This document shows positions 29,990 through 42,136 of a stretch of DNA of 64,000 bases, in pieces. A program made the position numbers and the translations under genes. The notes beneath the pieces are model-generated. The model was not told the origin of the DNA, did no database searches, and saw nothing but the letters and a program-made list of their open reading frames with translations. Each line of letters begins with the position of its first letter. The stretch's first letter is position 1. Source of the stretch: Rhodoplanes serenus (GTDB taxonomy: Bacteria > Pseudomonadota > Alphaproteobacteria > Rhizobiales > Xanthobacteraceae); the NCBI GenBank assembly GCA_009720755.1, contig WNKV01000005.1:124001-188000 (forward strand), given 5' to 3'.

Positions 29990-30002
29990 TCTTCTAATGT
30001 TC
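29988..30002 (+). promoter_or_regulatory. LexA operator (SOS box GTTC-N7-GTTC)
   Basis: GTTC at 29988-29991 and GTTC at 29999-30002, exactly 7 bases apart, match the alphaproteobacterial LexA consensus GTTC-N7-GTTC. The site overlaps the -10 box and the expected transcription start, an ideal position for repression. About one such match might be expected by chance on both strands of 64 kb, so position rather than sequence alone is the argument. Confidence 0.75.
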
Positions 30003-30026
30003 CAATCGAGCCTCGGGGGCACCACC

Positions 30027-30125
30027 ATGCAGTCTGTCACCACGGACGTGATGCAGGCCCTCGCCTCGGTGACCTTGTTAGCCGGGACCCTGGTGATCTG
30101 GGCCCGCCTGCTCGACGTGCTGTAG
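30027..30125 (+). CDS. Putative SOS-induced 32-residue membrane peptide
   Basis: ATG at 30027 to TAG at 30125 encodes 32 residues. A short polar N-terminus (MQSVTTDVMQ) is followed by a single hydrophobic helix (about 11-31) containing LASVTLLAGTLVIWARLL. GGGGG at 30016-30020 is a plausible ribosome binding site. An in-frame ATG at 29997 would give 42 residues but lies inside the LexA box, at the expected transcript start. A LexA-repressed promoter directly precedes the ORF. SidA of Caulobacter crescentus, a 29-residue SOS-induced inner-membrane peptide that inhibits division at FtsW, is the functional precedent. I cannot show sequence homology to it. Confidence 0.6.
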   Translation: MQSVTTDVMQALASVTLLAGTLVIWARLLDVL

Positions 30126-30446
30126 AGCGTTTCAGACGCAGGGACGCAAGCGCGCCGGTCCGCCGCCGAGATCGCCACTCCCTCGATCGCCACTCCCTTG
30201 ATCGCCACTCCCTTGATCGCCACTCCCTTGATCGCCACTCCCTCGATCGCCTGTGCACGAGCGGGGCCGGTGGCTGGACTCGGGCCGGGAGGGTCCGCGA
30301 TGGTGGGGCGGGTCCCCGGACGAGTCCGCGGCTCGCGAGCGCCAGAGGCGGTCTGCCAACAGGCGGTCGCCGGCAGGCGGTCTGCCAGGTGGTCCCCGTC
30401 ATTGGCCCGCGGGCGATTGGGCCGTTCGTTCTGGTGAGCCGCGCCT
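30126..30446 (+). other. Region between the small peptide gene and dnaE
   Basis: About 320 bp with no ORF of merit. It contains a 15-bp tandem array (30170-30251) and, at about 30346-30390, three imperfect copies of AGGCGGTCTGCCA. No clear separate dnaE promoter is visible, so dnaE may be transcribed at least in part from the SOS-type promoter upstream. Confidence 0.45.
30170..30251. repeat. 15-bp tandem repeat, 5.5 copies
   Basis: Units GATCGCCACTCCCTC / GATCGCCACTCCCTT run from 30170: five full copies ending at 30244 and a partial GATCGCC to 30251. Copies differ only at the last base (C, T, T, T, C). The period is a multiple of three and the plus strand is open, but no start or ribosome binding site makes it a credible gene. 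The near identity suggests a variable-number repeat. Confidence 0.92.
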
Positions 30447-34256
<3,810 letters not shown>

Positions 34257-34626
34257 ACGAGGTGCGGGCTGGACGAGGAGGACCGGGATCGAGCCGTGGC
34301 CTGGACGGAGCTGCGTCCGCGGTCGGACCATGGTGGGAGCCGCGTGTCCCGGGCGCGATGCGGCGCCGCGCCGGCGGCGTGACGCATCGCAGACCCAGGA
34401 CCCACACGGAACCGCACGGGCCGGCGTCCGGTGGCTGGTCTCAGTCCGAGAGCTGGGTCTCGCATCGGCGGTGCACCGCGTCGCGCCGCTCGCGCTGCAC
34501 CGCGTGCGGGACACCAGTCCGTGCCGCTGGCATTCAGCCCCGTAGCCCGAACGGGAGCGCAGCGACGGCCGGGGGCGGGCCGCGCCGCAGACCCGGGTTT
34601 CGCTCCGCTCGACCCGGGCTACGGGA
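34257..34626. other. Intergenic region after dnaE, mostly repeat copy 1
   Basis: About 370 bp with no gene. The first ~75 bp hold nothing recognisable; the rest is the first copy of a 292-bp direct repeat. Confidence 0.6.
34333..34624. repeat. 292-bp direct repeat, copy 1
   Basis: Begins GTGGGAGCCGCGTGTCCCGG and ends in a GTAGCCCG...CGGGCTAC palindromic module (34541-34624). The second copy is at 34938-35229, the same length and about 90% identical by eye, offset by 605 bp. This copy ends 2 bp past the stop codon of the minus-strand ORF at 34627-34857. Confidence 0.85.
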
Positions 34627-34857
34627 TCACGGCTCCGGGCGTTCCCGCGCCTTCCGGAAAAGCCGCCAGAAGATCGGCGTCGGGACGAGCAACACCGCCA
34701 CGAGAGCCGCCACGGTGGTGCCGGGGAGTTCGCCGGTGCGCGCGCCGTCGACGACGGCGGCCAGCATCACGGCCCACAGCACCGCGAGAAGGACGAGAGT
34801 GTTGCGCTTGCGCATCCGCATGGCGCGAGCGTAGCGCGCTTCGAGACGCGCGGACAC
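34627..34857 (-). CDS. Hypothetical small membrane protein
   Basis: A 76-residue frame (or about 64 from an internal Met at 34821) with two hydrophobic helices (NTLVLLAVLWAVMLAAVV and TTVAALVAVLLVPTPIFW) and basic ends (MRMRKR at the start, RLFRKARERPEP at the end). The positive-charge pattern is that of a real two-helix inner-membrane protein. I do not recognise a family. It lies between two long direct repeats and its stop codon abuts copy 1. Confidence 0.5.
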   Translation of the reverse strand: MSARLEARYARAMRMRKRNTLVLLAVLWAVMLAAVVDGARTGELPGTTVAALVAVLLVPTPIFWRLFRKARERPEP

Positions 34858-34937
34858 TGTTCGCGGCCGACGGCGTGGACGGCCGGGGCTGCGTCTCCAA
34901 GATGCCGGGGAACCCGCTTCGCGCGGCCGGCATCATC

Positions 34938-35229
34938 CGTGGAAGCCGCGTGTCCTGGGCGAGATGCGGCGCGCCGCCGGCGGCGTGACGCATCGCAGAC
35001 CCGGGACCCATACGGAACCGCACGGGCCGGCATCCGGTGGCTGGTGTCGGTCCGAGAGCTGGGTCTCGCATCGGCGGCGCACCGCGTCGCGCCGCTCGCG
35101 GTGCACCGCGTGCGGGACACGAGGCCGTGCCGCTGGAATTCGGCCCCGCAGCCCGAACGGAGCACCGCGACGGCCGGGGGCGAGCCGCGCCGCAGAGCCA
35201 GGTTTCGCGTCGCTCGACCCGGGCTACGG
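34938..35229. repeat. 292-bp direct repeat, copy 2
   Basis: Second copy of the element at 34333-34624. Its last bases overlap the end of the LysR gene and supply that gene's stop codon (CTA at 35224-35226, read as TAG on the minus strand). Both copies thus sit at the 3' end of a minus-strand gene. Together they flank about 310 bp holding the small membrane protein gene. The stretch between that gene and this copy (34858-34937) holds nothing recognisable. Confidence 0.85.
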
Positions 35230-36156
35230 CCGAGGTCTGTCGACCGAAACCTTGTCGGCCAACACCTTGTCGGCCCACGTCTCGATCAGCAGCTCGCGGA
35301 AGCGTTGGGCCGCCGGGGCGAGGGGGCGTCCGCGCCGCGCCACGATGCCGATGGTGCGGGTGACGCGCGGCGTGATGGGCCGCGTCACGATGATCGGGTG
35401 CTCGCCCTGCGGGGTGGCGAGGCGCGGCAGCACCGAGACGCCGAGACCCGCCTCGACGAGACCCAGCGATGTCGACAGGTGCGTCACCTCGTAGAACCAG
35501 CGCATCCGTACGTTCTCGCGGGCGAGCGCCGTCTCCAGCAGAATCCGGTTGCCGCTCTCGCGCCCCACCGTCACCAGCCGGTAGGGCTGGAGATCCGCCC
35601 AGTCGACCCGCGCCTGCGCGGCGAGCGGATGGTCGCGCCGGCAGGCCAGCACGAACGGGTCCTCCAGCAGCGGGTCGAACGACACCGCCGCATCCGAGGC
35701 GCCGAGGAAGTTGATGCCGAAATCGGCCTCGCCGCGCGACACCGCGTCCAGGCCCTCGGTGGCGGAGAGATCGAGGATGCGGAAGCGCACCTCGGGAAGC
35801 TGCTCGGTGAAGCGCGCGATCACCGCCGGCAGGAAGTAGAAGGCGGCGGTCGGCACGCAGGCCAGCGTCACCCGGGCGCCGCGGCCGGCGGCGCCGCGCA
35901 GCCCGAACAGCCCGCTGTCGGCCTCGTCGAGGAGCCGCCGCACCAGCGGCATCAGCTCGCGGCCGAGGGCCGTGAGCGCCACCCGCCGGGTGGTGCGCTC
36001 CAGGAGCGGGCCGCCCACCAGCCCTTCCAGCCGCTGGATGCGGCGGCTGAGCGCCGGCTGCGACAGGGCGAGCGCATCGGCGGCGGCCCGGAAGCTGCCG
36101 GCCTCGGCGACGGCCAGGAAGGCGCGCAGGTCGAGCGCCTCGAAATTGATGCTCAT
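35224..36156 (-). CDS. LysR-family transcriptional regulator
   Basis: A 310-residue LysR-type regulator with an N-terminal winged helix-turn-helix (about 8-65: AFLAVAEAGSFRAAADALAL, LSQPALSRRIQRLEGLVGG) and a periplasmic-binding-protein-like sensor domain behind it. It is divergent from a PrpF-family isomerase gene and probably controls that gene and the following binding-protein gene in response to a carboxylic acid. The C-terminal tail (ADKVLADKVSVDRPRP) looks extended by the adjacent repeat, whose bases provide the stop codon. Confidence 0.9.
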   Translation of the reverse strand: MSINFEALDLRAFLAVAEAGSFRAAADALALSQPALSRRIQRLEGLVGGPLLERTTRRVALTALGRELMPLVRRLLDEADSGLFGLRGAAGRGARVTLACVPTAAFYFLPAVIARFTEQLPEVRFRILDLSATEGLDAVSRGEADFGINFLGASDAAVSFDPLLEDPFVLACRRDHPLAAQARVDWADLQPYRLVTVGRESGNRILLETALARENVRMRWFYEVTHLSTSLGLVEAGLGVSVLPRLATPQGEHPIIVTRPITPRVTRTIGIVARRGRPLAPAAQRFRELLIETWADKVLADKVSVDRPRP

Positions 36157-36175
36157 GGCGCATCAATAGCGCCGA

Positions 36176-36210
36176 TCTTTGCAATTAACAACCATTGCGG
36201 GTCCTGCAAA
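36176..36210. promoter_or_regulatory. Putative LysR operator in the divergent intergenic region
   Basis: GCAAT (36181-36185) and ATTGC (36194-36198) form an inverted repeat with an 8-bp spacer, nested within TTTGCA (36178) and TGCAAA (36205). LysR regulators commonly bind such dyads between divergent genes. The whole intergenic gap is only 86 bp. Confidence 0.5.
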
Positions 36211-36242
36211 GAAGAAGCGCCACGCTTATTCCGGGCCCCGCC

Positions 36243-37340
36243 ATGGACCAGACCCGCCCCGCCGCCGTGCGAAAAATCCCCTGCGTGCTCATGCGCGGTG
36301 GCACCTCGCGCGGACCGTATTTCCTGGAGAGCGACCTGCCGGCCGATCCGGCGGCGCGCGACCGGGTGCTGCTCGCCGCCATGGGGTCGCCCCACAGCCT
36401 CCAGGTCGACGGCATCGGCGGCGGCCATGCCCTGACCAGCAAGGTGGCGATCGTGGCGCCCGCGTCGCGCCCCGGCGCCGATGTCGACTACCTGTTCGCC
36501 CAGGTGTCGGTCGATCGCGCCTTCGTGGACTGGAGCCCCAACTGCGGCAACATGCTGTCGGGGGTGGCGCCGTTCGCCATCGAGGCCGGCCTGGTGCCGG
36601 CCGCGGACGGCGAGACCACGGTGCGCATCTTCAATCGCAACACCAAGGGGTTGATCGAGGCCACGGTGCGCACCCCCGGCGGCACCGTCGTGTACGACGG
36701 CGAGGCGGCGATCGACGGCGTCGCCGGCACCGCGGCGCCGATCCGGCTCGTCTTCCTGGATGCGGTCGGCTCCAAGACCGCCGGCCTGTTCCCGAGCGGG
36801 CAGCGCGCCGAGGAGATCGACGGCGTGCGGGTGACGCTCGCCGACTACGCCATGCCGATGATGCTCGCCGCCGCCGCCGATCTCGGCATCGTGGGCGACG
36901 AGGCGCCCGAGATGCTCGACCGCGACGCGGCGCTCATCGGCCGCATCCAGGCGCTGCGTCTGGAAGCCGGCCGCCGCATGGGCCTCGGCGATGTCTCCGG
37001 CCTGGTGGTGCCGAAGGTCGGTCTGCTCTCGGCGCCGCGCCGCGGCGGCACCCTGACGTCGCGCTACTTCGTGCCGGACCGCTGCCACCGCAGCCACGCC
37101 GTCACCGGCGGCCTGTGCGTCGCGGTCGCGTCGCGCACGCCCGGCACGGTCGCCTACGATCTGGCATCGCCGGCCGAGGGCGAGGTGCGCCGGGCGGTCG
37201 CCGTCGAGCATCCGAGCGGCCGCATCGACATCGACCTCGCCTTCGCGGCCGACGGCACGGTGACGCGCGCCGGTGTCGTGCGCACGGCGCGCCGCATCTT
37301 CGAAGGCAGCCTGCTGGTGCCGGCGGCGGCGTTCGGCTGA
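36243..37340 (+). CDS. PrpF-family isomerase (4-oxalomesaconate tautomerase-like)
   Basis: A 365-residue protein of the PrpF family, which has a diaminopimelate-epimerase-like double-barrel fold. Members include the aconitate isomerase PrpF and the 4-oxalomesaconate tautomerase GalD. Family signatures are PCVLMRGGTSRGPYFLESDL, QVDGIGGGHALTSKVAIV, SPNCGNMLSGVAPFAIEAGL and the C-terminal RTARRIFEGSLLVP. The substrate is probably a tricarboxylic or unsaturated dicarboxylic acid. The ATG at 36243 is chosen to match the family N-terminus; a start at 36195 would run into the regulatory region. Confidence 0.85.
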   Translation: MDQTRPAAVRKIPCVLMRGGTSRGPYFLESDLPADPAARDRVLLAAMGSPHSLQVDGIGGGHALTSKVAIVAPASRPGADVDYLFAQVSVDRAFVDWSPNCGNMLSGVAPFAIEAGLVPAADGETTVRIFNRNTKGLIEATVRTPGGTVVYDGEAAIDGVAGTAAPIRLVFLDAVGSKTAGLFPSGQRAEEIDGVRVTLADYAMPMMLAAAADLGIVGDEAPEMLDRDAALIGRIQALRLEAGRRMGLGDVSGLVVPKVGLLSAPRRGGTLTSRYFVPDRCHRSHAVTGGLCVAVASRTPGTVAYDLASPAEGEVRRAVAVEHPSGRIDIDLAFAADGTVTRAGVVRTARRIFEGSLLVPAAAFG

Positions 37341-37425
37341 CCCCCGGCCGACCGTCGCATCCGCCCATCGCGTCCGCATCCGTGAACTCACAGAACCGAA
37401 CGAACAGAACCCCGGGAGACCCGCC

Positions 37426-38406
37426 ATGTTGGACCGCCGCCGCTTCTGTGCCGGCCTCGCCGCTGCCGCTCCGCTGATCGCCGCGCCCGGCGTCCTGCGC
37501 GCGCAAGCCTTTCCGTCACGTCCGATCCGCCTGGTGGTGCCCTATGCGGCGGGCGGGGGCACCGATGCGCTCGCCCGCGTGGTCGCGCAGGCGATGGGCG
37601 AGCGCGCCGGCTGGTCGGTGGTGGTGGAGAACATCACCGGGGCGGGCGGCAACCTCGCCACCCTCAACGTCGCCGCGGCACCGGCGGACGGCTACACCAT
37701 GCTCCAGGCCAATCAGGGGCCGATGGCGGTCAATCCGCACATCTTCAAGACCATGAAGGTCAACCCGCTGACCGCCTTCGATCCGGTGACGCTGATCGCG
37801 GCGGCGCCGCTCGTCGTGGTGGTGCCGCCGAAGTCCGAGTTCGGCGACTTCAAGCAGCTCATGGCCTATGCCAAGGCCAACCCGGGCAAGCTCACCTACG
37901 GCTCGGCCGGTAACGGCTCGGCGAGCCATCTCGCCACCGTGCTGCTCAACGTCGTGGCCAAGGTCGACACCGTGCATGTGCCCTACAAGGGCGCCGGCCC
38001 GGCCCTCAACGATCTGCTCGGCGCCCAGACGCAGTTCATGGTCACCACCATCCCGTCGGTGCTCGGCATGCTGGAAGGCAAGCTGCTCCGGCCGCTCGCC
38101 GTCACCAGCAAGGAGCGCGTCGCGGTGCTGCCCGAGGTGCCGACCGTCGCCGAGAGCGGCTGGCCCGATTACGAGTCGACCGCCTGGTACGGCTTCGTGG
38201 TGCCGGCCGGCACCCCCAAGGAGATCGTCGAGACGCTGCGCAAGACGACGGTCGATGCGATCAACACGCCGCTGGTCAAGCAGCGGCTGGAAGGCGAGGG
38301 CGCCCGGCCGATCGGCAACAGCCCGGCCGAGTTCGCCGAGTTCATCAAGAAGGATTCGGCGCGCTGGGCCGAGATCGCCAAGACCGGCGTGATCTCGCTG
38401 AACTGA
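37426..38406 (+). CDS. Tripartite tricarboxylate transporter substrate-binding protein (TctC/Bug family)
   Basis: A 326-residue periplasmic binding protein. Its signal sequence of about 27 residues begins MLDRRRFCAGLAAAAPLIAA, with an RR-x-F start resembling a Tat signal, and ends ...VLRAQA. Bug-family features are YPSRPIRLVVPYAAGG-like sequence at 28-45, the GAGGN loop and HVPYKGAGPALNDLLGAQTQ. No membrane subunits (TctA/TctB) are nearby, as is common for Bug proteins. Its place after the PrpF gene suggests it captures the acid that the isomerase processes. Confidence 0.9.
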   Translation: MLDRRRFCAGLAAAAPLIAAPGVLRAQAFPSRPIRLVVPYAAGGGTDALARVVAQAMGERAGWSVVVENITGAGGNLATLNVAAAPADGYTMLQANQGPMAVNPHIFKTMKVNPLTAFDPVTLIAAAPLVVVVPPKSEFGDFKQLMAYAKANPGKLTYGSAGNGSASHLATVLLNVVAKVDTVHVPYKGAGPALNDLLGAQTQFMVTTIPSVLGMLEGKLLRPLAVTSKERVAVLPEVPTVAESGWPDYESTAWYGFVVPAGTPKEIVETLRKTTVDAINTPLVKQRLEGEGARPIGNSPAEFAEFIKKDSARWAEIAKTGVISLN

Positions 38407-38675
38407 GCGGCCCCGCGCCCGGCACCAGGCATGGCGCCGCTCGACCGAGCGACGCCGCAAGAGCGCAGCCCCCGCGAGCGCTCGCGGATGCGGTTCGGCC
38501 GCGTCCGCCGGTGGTGCGGTGCCGCCCCCGCGGCGCCGCGCCACCGCGCCGCGCATCCTGCGGACCTCGCATCCTGTGGGCCGAGACCGGGTGCCGTGGG
38601 TCGGCACCGCAGGCATTCGGGAACTAGCTCCGGAAGGCAGGGTTGGCCGATCAGGCCCCCCAACCGGAGACGTCC

Positions 38676-39587
38676 ATGTTCCTGCGCATCGATCGCCTGC
38701 AAACCGAGCTGCCCGTGCCCAAGGCGCCCGACCCCAATGCGGCCGCCGCCTTGCAGGAGCTGCTCGGCGGCAAGTACGGGGAGATGTCGACCCTCGGCAA
38801 CTACCTGTTCCAGAGCTTCAACTTCCGCAGCAAGTCGAAGCTCAAGCCGTTCTACAGCCTGGTCGCCAACATCACCGCCGAGGAGCTCGGCCATGTCGAG
38901 CTGGTGTCGACCGGCGTCGCCATGCTCAACAACGGCCCGGGCGATCCCGAGGACTACGACGTCTCGGCGGCGCCGTTCGCCGACATGAAGGACATCCGGC
39001 TCGCCGCCTCGTTCCTGTCGAACGGCGGCGGCGCCATGCCGATGAACTCGAACGGCGCGTCCTGGAACATGGACTTCGTCACCACCACCGGGAACGTCAT
39101 CTTCGACCTCTTGCACAACTTCCACCTCGAATGCGGCGCGCGGCTGCACAAGCTGCGGGTCTACGAGACGCTGACCGACCCGACCGGCCGGGAGGTGTGC
39201 GGCTATCTCCTGGTGCGCGGCGGCGTCCACGCCCATGCGTATGCGCTGGCGCTGAAGAAGCTGACCGGGGTCGAGATCGAGAAGATGCTGCCGACCCCCA
39301 ACATCCCGACCGATCGCATTCCGGAGGCGGCCAAGTACCTCCAGGAGGGGTCGCACCGCCGGCTCTACCGCTTCAGCCCCGACGACTATCGGGAGATGGC
39401 GGGCATCTGGGGCGGCGGCGAGAAGGCCCTGCCGGACGATCCGCCCGGCACCCTGGAGGTGGTGGACGGACCGCCCGAGGGCGGCAAGATCCCGGAGCTG
39501 GAGGGCACCCCGTCGGCCTTCGCGCCCGACTATGCGCCGGAGGAGATGTTCGAGATCGCCACCAAGCTCTACAAGAAGTCCCGGTAG
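38676..39587 (+). CDS. Manganese catalase
   Basis: Non-haem catalase with a ferritin-like four-helix bundle and a dimanganese site, 303 residues from the ATG at 38676 (GGAGA upstream). By spacing with the Lactobacillus enzyme, the ligands are Glu36, Glu70, His73 (EELGH), Glu152 and His185 (RGGVHAHA). It would break down hydrogen peroxide in the cytoplasm. A TTG at 38643 would add 11 residues but is less likely. It stands between the carboxylic acid genes and rpsB, and appears to be an accessory gene with its own promoter. Confidence 0.92.
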   Translation: MFLRIDRLQTELPVPKAPDPNAAAALQELLGGKYGEMSTLGNYLFQSFNFRSKSKLKPFYSLVANITAEELGHVELVSTGVAMLNNGPGDPEDYDVSAAPFADMKDIRLAASFLSNGGGAMPMNSNGASWNMDFVTTTGNVIFDLLHNFHLECGARLHKLRVYETLTDPTGREVCGYLLVRGGVHAHAYALALKKLTGVEIEKMLPTPNIPTDRIPEAAKYLQEGSHRRLYRFSPDDYREMAGIWGGGEKALPDDPPGTLEVVDGPPEGGKIPELEGTPSAFAPDYAPEEMFEIATKLYKKSR

Positions 39588-39595
39588 CGCCGGCC

Positions 39596-39625
39596 CCGCG
39601 GGAGACGCCTTCGCGTCCCCCGCGG
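39596..39625 (+). terminator. Hairpin after the manganese catalase gene
   Basis: CCGCGGG at 39596 pairs with CCCGCGG ending at 39625, with GACGC/GCGTC inside and a CTTC loop. It is a strong stem 9 bp after the stop codon, but there is no T-run. Confidence 0.5.
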
Positions 39626-39714
39626 CCCGTCCGATGGGTCCCTCGCCCTGCCTCGGCGGCCGGCCGGGGCAGGGCGCCGGCCTGTCGTTTTCGGGCCATC
39701 TCCCGGCCGCCCCG

Positions 39715-39743
39715 TTGCATTCCGGTCTACGGGCTCCTATAAG
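39715..39743 (+). promoter_or_regulatory. Putative promoter of rpsB
   Basis: TTGCAT (39715-39720), a 17-bp spacer and TATAAG (39738-39743) are close to the sigma-70 consensus. This leaves a leader of about 130 bases before the rpsB ATG, long enough for autoregulatory structure. Confidence 0.65.
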
Positions 39744-39880
39744 CGCCGGCATCTCACACGCGGACTCGTTGGCTTCCAGCCGTCCGGTGGCCGTCGGGCG
39801 TTCCTTCGCCGTGCGCATTCGCCACGCCGATGAGCGTCTCCGGTCCACACGTCCGCGGAGGAAAAACCGGAGAAAGATCA

Positions 39881-40885
39881 ATGGCGCTGCCCGAGTACAG
39901 CATGCGCCAGCTCTTGGAAGCTGGCGTTCATTTCGGCCATCAGTCGCACCGCTGGAACCCGAAGATGAAGGATTACATCTTCGGCGCCCGCAACAACATC
40001 CACATCATCGACCTGGCCCAGACGGTGCCGCTGATGCACCGCGCCTTGCAGGTCATCAGCGACACCGTCGCGCGCGGCGGCCGCATCCTGTTCGTCGGCA
40101 CCAAGCGGCAGGCCCAGGACCAGGTGGCCGAGAGCGCCAAGCGCTGCGCCCAGTACTATGTCAACTCGCGCTGGCTCGGCGGCACGCTGACCAACTGGAA
40201 GACCATCTCCGAATCGATCAAGCGCCTGCGCAAGCTCGACGAGATGCTGTCGTCCGGCGAGGCCAACGCCTACACCAAGAAGGAGCGGCTGACGCTCACC
40301 CGCGAGCGCGACAAGCTCGACCGGGCGCTCGGCGGCATCAAGGACATGGGCGGGCTGCCCGACCTCCTGTTCGTGATCGACACCAACAAGGAGGACATCG
40401 CGATCAAGGAGGCGAACCGCCTCGGCATCCCGGTCGCGGCCGTCGTCGACACCAACTGCAATCCGGACGGCATCACCTACATCGTGCCCGGCAACGACGA
40501 TGCCGGCCGCGCCATCGGCCTCTATTGCGATCTCGTCTCGCGCGCCGCCATCGACGGCATCTCGCGCGCCCACGGCGAGTCGGGCCTCGACGTCGGCGAG
40601 GCCGAGACCCCGATCCTGGAGGACCTGCCGGCCGAGACGGCGGCTCCCGCCGGCGTCGGCTACGAGCAGCTCTCCGGTCCGCGCGGCGTCGCCGACGACC
40701 TCAAGAAGCTCACCGGCGTGTCGCCGGCGATCGAGCGCAAGCTCAACGATCTCGGCATCTTCCATTTCTGGCAGATCGCCGCCTTCGGTCCCGCCGCGGC
40801 CGAGCATGTGGGCGACGCGGTCGGCCTGCCGGGCCGGGTCGAGAAGTGGATCGCCAAGGCGAAGGAACTCGCCGAGGCCGAGTGA
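39881..40885 (+). CDS. rpsB: 30S ribosomal protein S2 with C-terminal extension
   Basis: Ribosomal protein S2, 334 residues from the ATG at 39881, preceded by an AGAAAGA-type ribosome binding site. The core ([35 protein letters not shown]) occupies residues 1-230. The C-terminal ~100 residues form an extra helix-hairpin-helix-like domain ([20 protein letters not shown]), as is usual in alphaproteobacterial S2. It heads the rpsB-tsf-pyrH-frr cluster. Confidence 0.96.
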   Translation: MALPEYSMRQLLEAGVHFGHQSHRWNPKMKDYIFGARNNIHIIDLAQTVPLMHRALQVISDTVARGGRILFVGTKRQAQDQVAESAKRCAQYYVNSRWLGGTLTNWKTISESIKRLRKLDEMLSSGEANAYTKKERLTLTRERDKLDRALGGIKDMGGLPDLLFVIDTNKEDIAIKEANRLGIPVAAVVDTNCNPDGITYIVPGNDDAGRAIGLYCDLVSRAAIDGISRAHGESGLDVGEAETPILEDLPAETAAPAGVGYEQLSGPRGVADDLKKLTGVSPAIERKLNDLGIFHFWQIAAFGPAAAEHVGDAVGLPGRVEKWIAKAKELAEAE

Positions 40886-40898
40886 TCCGAACGAGACG

Positions 40899-40932
40899 GC
40901 CGCCGGCGCCCTTCGGCCCGGCGGCGCTTTCG
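40899..40932 (+). terminator. Hairpin between rpsB and tsf (possible attenuator)
   Basis: GCCGCCGG (40899-40906) pairs with CCGGCGGC (40918-40925), followed by GCTTTCGT. The T-run is weak, so it may end only part of the rpsB transcripts before tsf. Confidence 0.45.
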
Positions 40933-41095
40933 TCGTACCCGTGCGCCGTCGCGGCCCTGGCCCTTGGTTTCCTGGTCTCCGGTCCCGTCATGGCGGCGTC
41001 AAGATAGTCGTGGATGCCCGGCCCCGGTGCGGCCGGGCGGGGCCGCTCCTTCCGAGCGGGCCCGCGGCCGGCTCCCGCCCTGAGGACAATTCGAG

Positions 41096-42019
41096 ATGGC
41101 GAACATCAGCGCATCACTGGTCAAGGAACTCCGCGACAAGACCGGCGCGGGCATGATGGACTGCAAGGCGGCGCTGGCCGAGACCGACGGAAACCTCGAG
41201 GCGGCCGTCGACTGGCTGCGCAAGAAGGGCCTCGCCAAGGCCGCCAAGAAGGCCGGCCGGGTGGCCGCCGAGGGCCTCATCGGGGTCGCGGTCGCCGGCC
41301 CGAAGGGTGTGGTGGTCGAGGTCAACTCGGAGACCGACTTCGTCGCCCGCAACGACCAGTTCCAGGGCCTGGTGCGGATGATCGCCCAGGTGGCGCTCGA
41401 CGTCGGCACCGATCTCGACGCCATCGCGGCCGCCAAGGTCGGCGAGACCACCATCGCCGAGGCAATCTCCTCGGCCATCGCCACCATCGGCGAGAACATG
41501 ACGCTGCGCCGCGCCGCCGGCCTGTCGGTGTCGCAGGGTGTCATCGGCCAGTACGTCCACGGCGCGGTGTCCGAGGGCCTCGGCAAGATCGGCGTGATCG
41601 TGGCGCTCGAGTCGCCCGGCAAGGCCGACGAGCTGACCGCGCTGGGCCGTCAGATCGCCATGCATGTCGCCGCCTCCAACCCGCAGGCGGTGGACGAGGC
41701 CGGCGTCGACCCGGCCGTGGTGGCGCGCGAGCGCGAGGTGATCGCCGACAAGGCGCGCCAGCAGGGCAAGCCCGACAAGGTGATCGAGAAGATCGTCGAG
41801 TCCGGCCTCAAGACCTTCTACAAGGAGGTCTGCCTGCTCGATCAGCCCTACATCCACGACACCGGAAAGACCGTCGCCCAGGCTCTCAAGGAGGCCGAGG
41901 GCAAGGTCGGTGGCCCGATCAAGATCACCGGCTTCCTGCGCTACGCTCTCGGTGAGGGCATCGAGCGCAAGGAGAGCGATTTCGCCGCCGAGGTGGCGGC
42001 CGCCGCCGGCCAGGGCTGA
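41096..42019 (+). CDS. tsf: Elongation factor Ts
   Basis: Nucleotide exchange factor for EF-Tu, 307 residues. It has the UBA-like N-terminal domain ([18 protein letters not shown]) and the conserved TDFVARN motif that contacts EF-Tu. It is in the standard position after rpsB. A hairpin with stem GCGGCGCG/CGCGCCGC (42064-42089) follows in the gap to pyrH and may be a weak terminator. Confidence 0.97.
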   Translation: MANISASLVKELRDKTGAGMMDCKAALAETDGNLEAAVDWLRKKGLAKAAKKAGRVAAEGLIGVAVAGPKGVVVEVNSETDFVARNDQFQGLVRMIAQVALDVGTDLDAIAAAKVGETTIAEAISSAIATIGENMTLRRAAGLSVSQGVIGQYVHGAVSEGLGKIGVIVALESPGKADELTALGRQIAMHVAASNPQAVDEAGVDPAVVAREREVIADKARQQGKPDKVIEKIVESGLKTFYKEVCLLDQPYIHDTGKTVAQALKEAEGKVGGPIKITGFLRYALGEGIERKESDFAAEVAAAAGQG

Positions 42020-42136
42020 TCCCTCCGATCCGTCGCGGACGCGCGGCGGCACCGTCACGGCGCGCGGCGCGGCCTTCGGGTCGCGCCGCTCGCCCATTCG
42101 ACCGTCTGACCATCGGGGCGGCACGGGGAGGGCACC

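Noticed and set aside
30198-30437. An open frame through the 15-bp tandem array as a repeat protein
   Set aside because: The frame stays open only because the repeat period is a multiple of three. It has no ribosome binding site and no sensible sequence after the array.
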